Positions 36,921-47,411 of a stretch of DNA of 64,000 nucleotides are shown one piece after another (position 1 is the stretch's first letter; each line of letters begins with the position of its first letter). Origin of the DNA: Parasponia andersonii (lineage: Eukaryota > Streptophyta > Magnoliopsida > Rosales > Cannabaceae). Below the pieces are notes generated by a model. It had not been told where the DNA came from, did no database searches, and saw only the letters and a program-made list of their open reading frames with translations. The stretch spans positions 511,063 to 575,062 of the forward strand of contig JXTB01000240.1 of NCBI GenBank assembly GCA_002914805.1, given 5' to 3'. The translations under genes were made by a program, and so were the position numbers.

Positions 36921-37834
36921 TGGATTTTTATTGAGGATTCAAAGTTGGTTGAATGTTTATCAGAGATAGCCAATAACAGAAAATAGAAAGCTAATAATGA
37001 TACATTCAAGCCTGACTACTTGCAACTGATAGAAAAAATCATGCATGACAAAATTCCAACCTATGGATTTAGAGCATAATCACATATCGATTCTCACATC
37101 AAGATATTGAAGAAACAATACCATGTAATTTCTAAAATGCTATGACCATCTGCTAGTAGATTGGATTGGAATGATGATTTTAAATGTGTTATAGTTGAGA
37201 AAACTATGTTTGATAAATAGGTAATGGTTAGTTTTTCAGTTCTTAGCATTTATATATATAGGTTGCCAATCCAATAGGTATTTTTTTTCTTTACCTATGG
37301 GTAGGTATTTTTTTTTTTAGCCGTTGGATCACCATCTAATGGTGATCCAATGGCTATAATAAAGTGCATGAAAAGACGTGCATCATTAATACTCTTTCTC
37401 TCTCTTATTTTTTATAATAAAAAAATATACATGCTAAATTTTTATTGGCCAAATTGATACCTATGCATAGGTAAAAAAAAATACTTACTGGATTGGTGCC
37501 CATATATATATATATATATATATTTTGTTTAACTAGTTCAAAAGTTGGATTTTATTTTTTTGTTGTTTATATATCACAGAGTCCTCCAACTACAAAAGGT
37601 CCAAGAACCAAGCCTTTTCCTCATTATGAAGAATTAGGAATTATATTTGGAAGGGATCATGCTAATGGACAAGATGCAATGGGATTTTCTGAGAAGGTTG
37701 AAGAGATCGACAATAAGGAACTGAATAACTTTGATCCTTTGACCCTATTAAATGATCTGAATGCTAATGCAAGTTCACAAGCATACTATCAACATAAGCA
37801 GGTAAAAAAAAGGTACAAAGAGAGCCAAAAATAG
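36921..37834 (+). pseudogene. Myb/SANT-like DNA-binding protein of Harbinger element, decayed and split by a MITE
   Basis: The first part (36921-37220) reads WIFIEDSKLVECLSEIANNR, then TFKPDYLQLIEKIM, SHIDSHIKILKKQYH and LDWNDDFKCVIVEKTMFDK. This is the Myb/SANT-like (Myb_DNA-bind_3) domain of plant Harbinger accessory proteins, with three in-frame stops. The continuation (about 37581-37834) follows a CAG acceptor-like site and reads TKGPRTKPFPHYEELGIIFG and RDHANGQDAMGF. Between the two parts lies TA-embedded MITE copy 3, apparently within the intron. In intact elements this protein helps the transposase reach the nucleus and bind DNA; that role is known for the superfamily, not shown here. 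Confidence 0.75.
37261..37501 (+). mobile_element. TA-embedded MITE, copy 3
   Basis: A 241-bp element between TATATATA (left, to 37260) and a (TA)n tract (right, from 37502). It starts GGTTGCCAATCCAATAGGTA and ends TACTGGATTGGTGCCC. Palindromes TACCTATGGGTAGGTA (37292-37307) and TACCTATGCATAGGTA (37458-37473) sit near the two ends. The hairpin arms CCGTTGGATCACCAT (37321-37335) and ATGGTGATCCAATGG (37339-37353) pair with one mismatch around CTA. It is nested in the Harbinger element, hence younger than it. Confidence 0.9.
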
Positions 37835-38929
37835 AGACCTATTAGTTGATGTAATCACTGAATCAATTCAAGTGTTTGGATAACTACATGCTTCTGTAAG
37901 TGAGAAATAAGAAGGCTTGCTGATTGCTTTCTATTCGAGGCTGATGGTACTACAAGAAAGAATCGATGGATTGACCAATAATCAACGAGTTAATATTGGG
38001 CAAATTCTTGTCCGAAATTAAGAAAATTCTTGTCCAAAATCAAGCTAACACCGACTATTTCTTCACCTTGGACATGAATTTAAACTTGGGTTTCTTATAG
38101 GTTTGCTTAGATAAGTTACATTAAATCCTTTGGTTACCTATTGAAAAACTCTTTTTGTGATTACTTTATCAAATTTAACATCTTTCAAGAATAAATATGT
38201 AACTTTTGAAGTTATAGTACTACTTCATGCTACAAACTTCGGTGACAACTTTAAATGACTTTTGAAGTTGTAATATCATATCATGCTTATAAACTTTGGT
38301 GACAACATTAGTTTCGCATACTTATTATATGATGTAAGATGATATCATATTTTTAAAACTTTGATGACTTTAGGAAATTTGATATTCTTATTATATGGTG
38401 TACTTTTTTAGAACATATTGGAGAAATAGTATCAATATGCTATATTTTGAATTCCTTTTATTATCAGTTTAATAATATTTATGTAAAATTAGTTTTTAGT
38501 TTAATCTATCATAACAATGTGAAAATAGAAGAATTACTTCAACTTGTTTGTATAGAGTCAAGTCAACTAAAGGATGAATAAACTTAGAAATGTTACTTGA
38601 AAAAAACCAAGATTATTTAGTAGATAATTCAATTTTATAAGTATTTTTTTGTAATTTATTACTTTAAGGAAAATATTTTTTATTATTTTAAAAGAAATAA
38701 ATCTTAGGAATTTTTTTACTAAAACATATGTTAGTTAACAAAATACCAAAAATCAGTACAGTCCAATGCATAACAAAAGACAGTTTTCAAATATTTCCAT
38801 GAAGCAGATTAAAGATTCCAGTGCTCAACTAAATATAACTCTTCAAATTTTCAAACACTCACATCCTCCTCCTCAATTTTTCCATTAATCTGAAAACTTG
38901 GAACTCCCTATACTAAATGACCCCTTATA

Positions 38930-39490
38930 GACTTGCTAGATTAGGTTTTGGTTGGTTAAAGTGATTTTAAAGTCCAAGACGTGATTGTTATTTACTTTTT
39001 CAGATTTTATACATCTATTATTTATTTGAAGTTGTTTACGTTCTATTGATTATGATTTTTATCTTGATTTATTTAGGATGCGTAACTAATTAGAACCGAT
39101 TAGAGATTGAATGCTAAATTAAAACTCAAGATATCTAATTGTTCTAATAAGGTATTGAAACTATAGGTAGATTAGACTGCATACTTTAATTTATTTATGA
39201 TGAAGTACATGATCTAAATTAAAAGATTTCGAGCTTATGAGATGAATAACCTAGTTTAGTATATTTTCCTTAACTTAACGCATTAATTTGGTACTACTAA
39301 GAGAGTTTATTCGAGGTTAATCTAATTGATAGGATTTAGAAAAAGAGCTAGTTTTGTCTAATGAATCTTGAGGAGAATTACAAATAATAGAGCTTGTTAT
39401 CATCTATGGCTAATGACTTGACTTTGATAAGTAATTGAATATAAGATTTGGTAACTAATTTAATAGGAGTGTCTAGTAGTGGTGAATGAA
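38930..39490. mobile_element. Weak LTR-tail-like fragment
   Basis: Contains phrases similar in style to the LTR tails at 9340 and 32090 (TTGAAGTTGTTTACGTTCTATTG, then AATTAGAACCGATTAG). It has no boundaries, TSD or coding remnant. It may simply be unclassified AT-rich DNA. Confidence 0.2.
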
Positions 39491-39874
39491 CTTTTTAATC
39501 CATATATTTTATGTTTTATACTTTATTCTCACATTTTATTAGATTTAGTTTTAAATTATAAACCCCTCTAAAAATTATAGGAATAATAAGTTATTAGTTA
39601 GACTAATTCCTTATAGGATTAATTCTTACTATCACTATGTATACTATGTTAAACTAATATAGGATTAGAAAAGATTTAATTTAGTAGTCAACGATGTGCC
39701 AATCATACTGCTTCCTTAATTGCTTCATAAGTTGCTTCATATTCAACTCTATTGTAGAGTTTGCAATATGATTCTCAATATTACGTCATATTGTGACTCC
39801 TTCCAAATAGTAGACATTAAATCAAATGTTGACTTTTTCAAATTTTTAACAAATTGAAAGTTCAAATTTGTATA

Positions 39875-41468
39875 TGTTGGAAATTTTGGCCAAGAAAATA
39901 TTATAAAATGTTTGCAGTAGAATTGTGAATAATAAAATCTTTTCTTTGATTTTTAATTTTTCTAAAATACATTGGATCGTTTGTTATGATATATTAACAC
40001 ACCTGTAGTAAATTTCCCTAAAAAAAAAAGATTTTTTACTAATAAATCTTCCTCCTTAATCATCAATCTTTGAATTGCAGAAATATGTATATATCTTGAT
40101 CTTAATCAAATAGTGGTGAGATCTTCTCTTCAAATTGCAAATACCAAAAGGCTCCAAAAATAATGATTAAAGATAAGTCTTCGAACTCTACAACTCAATT
40201 CTCACTTTTCTCCATACAATTATGAAAAGACAGGCACCAAAACTAATGTTTTTAATTAAACTAAAATTACTTTTTCTTTAAGGACATAATAGTGTGTAAA
40301 TAAGCCAATCATCGTAGTAGTAGTAGAATCATAACAACCCCTATTATTGGACTAGTAAAAATTGTCATGACACTAGACAATAATGCTAGGCCCCTACTAG
40401 AATTTTTGGCTCTTTTTACTCATGGGCCCAATTATTGGGCTCTACTAATTTGATCTAGTATTGTCAAAATAATTTATTATAAGTTAGGGATCTATATGGA
40501 CCTTTTTAATTTAAATTAAAGTAGACAAGCCCAGTTCTAATTACCTGTAAATACAAGTGGATTCGTTCTATTAATATTGGACTAGACTTACTAAAGATCA
40601 AATACTGCATTCTATATTACAAGAAACTAACAACTAACATAATATCTATTAGATAATTGATATTGTATATGTATCACACATAAGCATCAATAATTAAAAG
40701 TATATTGAAATTATGGGTTTTCCCTGATATAGAATTTTGATATAAAACTATATCTAATGGATAACTAGTCGCTTTAAGAAGTCTTTAATTAATAAAAACT
40801 ATTTTTATTGATTGCTTAGCTAAGATTTAATTATACAAGTATTCATAGTTCTATAAGGTAAAATTTATTTCTCTATTTCATAGAGTTATAGTTTCTATAT
40901 GTTACCAATACATGTAATATTGCATTACTAAGATATTGAACTCTAGATAATAACTTTTGATCCTACTCGTTAATATCTCAAACAGTACATATTATGAACA
41001 CAAGTTCATTACCCATTTCATAATTAATATAGATATGCATTATTAATTGTCTTTACTATATATGTGAATAGTTCTTGATTGTGGTACTTATTTAAATAAA
41101 TAGTTCTCATGTAATTATATCCAATGTATTTAATATATACTAAATCTTTATACATAAAGCCATATTTTCATGGCTTAGGACTCAATACTAGTATATAAAG
41201 CTCTACAACCTTGTTCAAGAGAAGTGCCCAATTTTTTATTTTTTTTTTATCAATTATGGATAGTCATTGTAGATTTCAAATAGAGAATTATATCTTAAGT
41301 AATTAGTCAGCAATTTTATGTATCTCTACTACATAACAAATCAATGAACCTTTAACATTTACAAAACTCTAACTAAAAATTATTATGAATATGCATGAAT
41401 AAATGTCCTTTTAGAGACATAAAATATTCAACAATATTAATAAAATATTTGGAGAATTATTCCCAACA
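39875..41468. mobile_element. Solo LTR with perfect TSD (1594 bp)
   Basis: Starts TGTTGGAAATTTTGGCC and ends GAATTATTCCCAACA, i.e. TGTTGG...CCAACA. It is flanked by GTATA on both sides (39870-39874 and 41469-41473). No primer site or polyprotein sequence lies inside, and there is no second LTR nearby, so recombination between two LTRs has probably removed the internal region. TGTTGG...CCAACA ends favour Copia but do not prove it. Confidence 0.85.
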
Positions 41469-41473
41469 GTATA

Positions 41474-42300
41474 TTCTATAGGGGTCAAATCTTCTTGAGA
41501 ATAAATAAGTATATAATTCTCTATTCTCGAAGATACTTGAGAATGTAATTTATCATATTCCATAGTTCAAGTCTCTAGTTTGATTGATACCTAATAATTC
41601 TAACAACATAACAAATGTTTGGTCTCTTCTAAATTAAGTATTAAATACACGAGATTTCCTACTTAATAAGCACAAGGTATCCAACGGAGTCTTAGGTGCA
41701 TGCTCTTGGGATAAACTGATTCCTTGTCGATAAGGTAAGTTGATTGCCCTCTTTTTCCGTAGTTGAGGCTCATAAAAACTATTAATCACAAAATTCTATA
41801 GTCTCGTTTGGAGAAAGAACATATTTATCGAGTATCCAACACCTTTCATAAATAAATGGTCCTTTAGTAACCAATACTATTTTGCTACAAATATTATATT
41901 AAGTACAATATACTTGCTAATATGTCTCTTGTCATATATCGACTATCTAAGTCACTCAATTAGTGAAGAAGTGGTGGAAAAAGAAATGGAAATAAATTAA
42001 TTGATAATTTAAAAATAATAAGAGTAAAATTATTTTAAATTATGTAGAAAAATATGTTATAATAGAGTTACTTGAATATTAGTTAGTTTAAAGTTTATCT
42101 GTGTGTTAAAATTCTAGGATATGGAGTGCACTTTTGTAATTTACCATTTTTTGTTCCTTTCAAACCTAAGCATGCATGATCTTTGTTCCTTCTTTTCTTT
42201 TTCTCCTCTTCTTCATTGTATGGACAAGTTGGCCTAGTGTCACTTATTTTATACTTTAAGTCTAGTTTCAAAACCCTCCAATATCTTTCACGTTTGACGA
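41474..42300. other. Intergenic DNA, nothing recognised
   Basis: AT-rich. The short minus-strand ORF at 42095-42328 has no recognisable domain. Confidence 0.4.
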
Positions 42301-42302
42301 AA

Positions 42303-42440
42303 TGGGTTAACTCAAGTAGTAAGAGCATATATTATTTATAATCTCAATTTTATGTTCGAGTCATACCGAGAATAAACGTGAAAGTTTATTATCCCTAATA
42401 AAGTAGGATGAGAATTAAATAGTATTAGATATTTTTTTTA
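42303..42440 (+). mobile_element. tRNA-derived SINE-like head
   Basis: GGTTAACTCAAGTAGTAAGA (A-box-like, from 42305) is followed about 27 bp later by TGTTCGAGTCAT (B-box-like, 42352-42363), the internal Pol III promoter layout of tRNA-derived SINEs. The body then reads ACCGAGAATAAACGTGAAAG. The 3' end and TSD were not resolved. Sequence between the boxes is not a foldable tRNA. Confidence 0.5.
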
Positions 42441-43340
42441 ATTTGTAATAAATAAATATCATTAATTAAATATCATTTTTTTAAAAAAAAAATGATACAT
42501 GATGGTCATGAGATCCACTTTATAAAACATAAATAAACATGTGAATCTTTGTCTATATTAAAAATTAAGTAGATGATCAAAAAGCAGTTATATAATAAAA
42601 TTAGTAGTGCTAATGACTCTTCGTTTAAATATTGAACCAACTTAAACTTGATTGACATTTATATTGGATATTCCCAAGTCATCATTGGGTTGTGGTTATT
42701 GATTCCAAATCTTGACAACTAATAAGTCTAACCAAAATATATTCTTTCTTCCTATATTCGTTTTTCTGTCCTCTTACCCCCATCTTCTAAAATAATAGTG
42801 CAATAGTTATTAAGGGGGGAAAAACAAGTTTTACGTGTTATAATATTCTTTTTTTTGTTTATTATAAACAAATAATTATGTTAAACTCTACAAAAAAAGA
42901 AAAAGAAAAAGGAAATAGTTATTTTAAAGTGTGTCAAATTCATTTACCAAAACAAGGCAGAATTACACTTTTCCTGGTTGGTCTTCTTATTTCAGTAGTT
43001 TTATTTTATTTTATTTTAATTTTTAACTAAGCTGAGTGGCAATTTTTGTCGTAGTCTTTTTCTAACAAAAATACTACTTTTCTTCAAAGTGCTATCCATA
43101 AAGGTACCCTTATTCTTTTTAGTTGGGAAAAAAAAAAAAAAAAGAACCCTTATTTATTTGTTCAGTAGAATCATTGCCGACTAATATACATATATGATAT
43201 ATCGAGCATAATATGACAAAAAATTATTATTGTTTAATGTCTTAGAGTCATTAACGCTAAAAGTTTATTATTTCTCAACTATTATTGCCCAAAATTTTCT
43301 TCATTGTCTCGTTGTTCTGGGACAAAAGCTTGGCTTTAGC
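42441..43340. other. Upstream region of the IQD gene
   Basis: AT-rich, with A runs near 42480-42490 and 43130-43143. No transposon was recognised. It probably includes distal promoter sequence of the gene that follows. Confidence 0.35.
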
Positions 43341-43347
43341 AATAAAG

Positions 43348-43356
43348 TATATAAAA
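43348..43356 (+). promoter_or_regulatory. Candidate TATA box of the IQD gene
   Basis: TATATAAAA lies about 280 bp upstream of the CT/GA microsatellite leader, with base composition shifting from AT-rich to mixed just after it. The transcription start would fall near 43380. This is an inference from sequence only. Confidence 0.4.
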
Positions 43357-43379
43357 AATTGTGAAGAGGGTATGTGGTA

Positions 43380-43636
43380 ACGTGTGCTGGAGTCACAGAG
43401 CGCTTACGTGCGTTCAATCAATCGTCAAACGGTTCGGTGGGTAAAAAAATGTAAAGAACTACAAAAAGGTGTTTGTGTTGTATCCGTCCCCGTGATTGAC
43501 TCATGCGTGACAACGACACGACAGTCTGACAGTCACCGCAACAATACGATGTCGTTTTGTTTTACAAACCCAACGTTAAAACAGGTTCTCAACACCTCCC
43601 GGCATACGTTAGCCAACACCTGTCCTCACACACACA

Positions 43637-43668
<32 letters not shown>

Positions 43669-43718
43669 CCTAGCATCAACTTTATCAGGTCACAAATTTC
43701 ATAACCAATCTCTCTCAT

Positions 43719-43749
<31 letters not shown>

Positions 43750-46700
43750 CGAATCGAACCAAATCGAATTCTGATACTCAAAGTTGAATTGGGTCGAGAA
43801 AAAAGGTTGGAAAATGAGATGTTGACTTCCTTGAGTGATGATATATAGATCCATCAGCGGCTCAAAAAGGTCAGTTTGGCTTAGCTTAGCTTAGGTCAGC
43901 TCTCTCCATTGTTTCAAATTAGGTGTTTTGATTGAGTTGACACTGTCTTTTCTCGACGAAGAAAGTTTCAGGTGAATTTATCTTTTGAAGCTTTATGATC
44001 CATGGATCTGCATTGATTGTTTCTTTCTCAGACACAAAACCTTGCTTTTGTGCTTCTTTTATAAAGTCGTTCTCTCTTTACAAGTGCTGCATTTTGAGTT
44101 TCCTTTTTTGTTTTCCCGTGGTTTTACGAGAGGTTTTTTAGTGGGATAAATTTAGAAAAATTGTTCTACTATTATTGTCTTTTTTTAAATTTATGGTACT
44201 TTCTAGGTTTCATGGCGTTTGCTTAATTTGGTCTTGGAATGGCTTCCATAGAACTGATTTTGGTTTCTAAAGTGTTTATCTACATGGGTTTCCTCTAATA
44301 GCAACTGGGTTTCTTTAAAATGTGAGTTTGATTTCATGGAAATAATGCTAGTGGTCTTTTACTTGATTTTGGTTTACTTAGTCTATTGTGGATTTTATTG
44401 AACTTCTCTGAGTTTTTGGTTCTGGAGGTTACGAGATCTGTAGCTATGGAGCTGCTGTGTAGACAAATTCTTGGTTTTCTATTCTGTCATTTGGACTATA
44501 CTTGTAAATGGGTATTGTCTCATGCATGCCATAATTGGACTCAAAAGTGCACTTTTTTTTCCTGAATTTTCTAAATGCAAGCTCTTCCATTGTGTTGGTA
44601 GTTTTTCCGGGCCTTGTTAAAAACAAGTGATTTTCAGTCAAGGTAAAATATGTGGAAAATGTCTGTCAACTTCAATCATTTGTCTTTGATATTTAGCTTA
44701 CTAGCATATCGTGGCAGCAATATTGCTTCATGTTTCTTTGAAACTTTTACTATCACTTACATAGTGGGGCTGTGAATTTTACGGGGTTATTTTCTCTTGT
44801 TGCAGTTTGTTAGGTACAAGGAGGGTGCAAGAAATTTGAGAGGTTGTGCTCGTGCCATCTATTTGTAACTGAAGTTATTGCTTTATCATACAAAGGCCCC
44901 CTAGTTTGGATGTCATTACCAAGAGGTTTGTTATCAAGGAATGGTGAATTTCGTCTAAACTTTATTAGTTTTAGGTTTGATTTGAAGCCATTTTGAAAGA
45001 AATGAAGTATAGGACCACGATACTGTTCGCAACTTGCACTTGTTTGATGTTCAAATTGGTAACTATTTAGGGTTCATCTATGTTTTCTCTCATTTTTCTT
45101 TTGTGTCCAAAATAATAGTATTACAATAATAATACTACTAACACAATAATAATACTACTGACAATCTCTTGAACTCTTTTCCCCTTTTGAGGGGTTGACT
45201 AACTGCTTCGTTGATGGTTGAACCTGAGACCCTTAATAAGGGGGAGGGGTACTCCTTAGCTGTGTCCTGGTTGATTGTTGTAAAGACAGAAGAACCTATG
45301 AAGGAAAAATAATTCCATTGATCCGAGAAAGTTAGGTTACAACAAAAATGTAGACAGCTCCTCTAGAATAGAAAAAAGAAAACTACACAATTGGTCAAAG
45401 GCCAAGATTGGGAACAAACGGACAAGGAAATAACAGAAATAGGAAACTTGCATTATTTTTTCTCTCTATAAAATCAGCTAGAATAAGGAAACAATCTGTA
45501 AACAACTAACTTTAGTCCTCAATTTCTGAGGTTTTGCACATGTTGTTCCCATGTTTTTTCATAGGTTTTGTTGGGTTCTTTTATAATCTATTCTTCAGGT
45601 TGAGGTTCTTAATAATTTCCTTTGAAGAAAGATTTGTTGGGTTTCTTTTTATGTTGTGGTTTAGTAATGAAGATGCTAATTAGAATTATTTGCTTCTCTT
45701 GTGAGCATTGTAATTTCTCAGTGAAGGATAAACTTTGAACAAAAAGTACCAAAACATATTTGAAACCCTCAAAGAAAGCGAACTGTAATAGGAGGCTTGA
45801 TCTTGAGAATGACAGAATGATGGCGGATGATTTTTATTTCTTTTATGGTCTATTACCAACAAAAGCTTATCAACTTAGTTACTATAACTAAGTTTTTAAA
45901 CTTGTATATTATAAGGAATTGAAATGTGCAATTTAGATCATGTCTATTTCAGAAGCAGGAAAATAATTGATGGACATATGTGGAAGCTAGTGTTGAGAAT
46001 CTGATCAAACTAACATTAATGGAGAATATTTAATGGTCTTACTTTTCTTGAAGAAAAGGATCTTTCATTCCGAGGAATTTCATATTAAGGAAGCTCAAGC
46101 ATAGTTCAGTATAATAATTGCTTAAAAGTGATAATCTGTTCTTTTTATTGCGTGTTAAATAACCTAGTTGAGTCCTGCAATGAAGGTTCTGCCACTTCAT
46201 TGAATGATTTGTCATCGTCCAGGATTTCTTAAACAGGTTAACATGCCGCATCTATGTTTCATCAAGCTGAGATTTCTTGTATGTAATATGAAACCAATTA
46301 AAGTCACATGACTACACTGGGACACTGAACTGATTTTCTAAGGCCACTCGAAACCAATTACAGAAGTCCTGAAATTTCACCAAGCTGTTATTGCCCTTCA
46401 TAGTGCAGATTATGAAGCATGAATCAGGAACCTAACCTGGGTAGAAAACTAGGACATGGTCATGCATAGCCCCTGTATACTACGATACATATTTTTGTCA
46501 ACTAAGTAATGATTTAATTAATTGATCTTGGTAAAGTCTACAAAGTTGTGTTTTGAATGGCATTTCATGTCGTATTGTTGAGTTTCTCTAGAGCTTTGTA
46601 GCTTGTTGTTTCTTGGTTCTCCTTTTGCCAGAGAAAGCCCAATCATCACTGTGGAGTTTGCGGTCCAGAAGAATTCATTTCCTTATAGTTCATGAAAGAT

Positions 46701-47227
46701 GTAATATCTGTTATTTGGAAAATAATAATGTTGAGTCTGTTACTTTGACAAAATGAAATCATGTGCTGTTCTGTTTACAATCATACTGTTCATGACGGGC
46801 TATCATATTGATGCCTTCATGATTGGAGTTTGAGTTATTCTAATCAAGTATCAAATAGTTGCTTTAGGCTGCTGGGCCAGATAATTGTATCTGGATCCAA
46901 TGCGGCCCTAATCAACGTATGAGGGTGTAATATTTTTTGTCTTTCATATTTCAATGGAGATCATGATTTTTCTTTGTTAGCTCTTTATCGAGGGTGTCTT
47001 CTGTGGAATATTTTTGTGATCTTCAGTGATAGGAATAGGAAATTATCATGAAGGCATATTTGTTAACCTTTCTGGCCCATTTCTCTGTGTTTTCCTAATT
47101 GACATATGGTTAACCCTTCTGGCCCATTTCTTTGTGTGCTTTCCAATTTGGCTCTGGTATAAGACTGAAACAACTTGTGTACTTCTCTTGCAGGTCTGTC
47201 TTCTATTGAGCTAAAGTAGGTGCCATT
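43380..47227 (+). other. 5' UTR region of the IQD gene with introns
   Basis: Inferred structure: a first non-coding exon from about 43380 to a CAG|GTGAAT donor at 43971; a middle exon starting after TTGTTGCAG at 44806; and a last leader segment from 47194 (after CTCTTGCAG) running into the ATG at 47228. The donor of the middle exon was not settled (GAG|GTTTGT near 44925 is one option). The region contains no supported protein. Confidence 0.45.
43627..43747 (+). repeat. CA/CT and GA microsatellites in the 5' leader of the IQD gene
   Basis: A (CA)n(CT)n run covers 43627-43662 and a (GA)n run covers 43716-43747, separated by about 53 bp. CT/GA repeats are common in plant 5' leaders. The two are complementary and could pair in the transcript. 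Confidence 0.9.
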
Positions 47228-47379
47228 ATGGGTGTCTCAGGAAAATGGATCAAGGCTTTGGTTGGTTTAAAGAAATCAGAAAAATCTCAGTCTTCAGAAA
47301 AGAATGAAAATGTAAGCATCATTCTTTTTTCAACATATTATTTCTGGCTCTAATTGCTTTTCGGATATTTTTTGGTTAA

Positions 47380-47411
<32 letters not shown>

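Larger units (their letters stand above)
33798..38924 (+). mobile_element. PIF/Harbinger transposon remnant (about 5.1 kb)
   Basis: Inside are a decayed DDE transposase (35411-36485) and a decayed Myb/SANT-like protein gene (36921-37834) in the same orientation, the two-gene set of PIF/Harbinger elements. Proposed ends are AGAGCCCTTTGGTATA on the left and, reverse complemented, GGGGTCATTTAGTATA on the right. They match at 11 of 16 positions, mostly with transition differences, and resemble known TIRs of the superfamily. Flanking trinucleotides are TAA (33795-33797) and TTA (38925-38927), the usual target type but not identical, so the boundaries are tentative. MITE copy 3 is inserted at 37261-37501. 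Confidence 0.7.

Noticed and set aside
43384-43704. 106-codon ORF ending in a Leu-Ser repeat
   Set aside because: It covers the CT microsatellite in the leader of the IQD gene and shows no domain; at best an upstream ORF.
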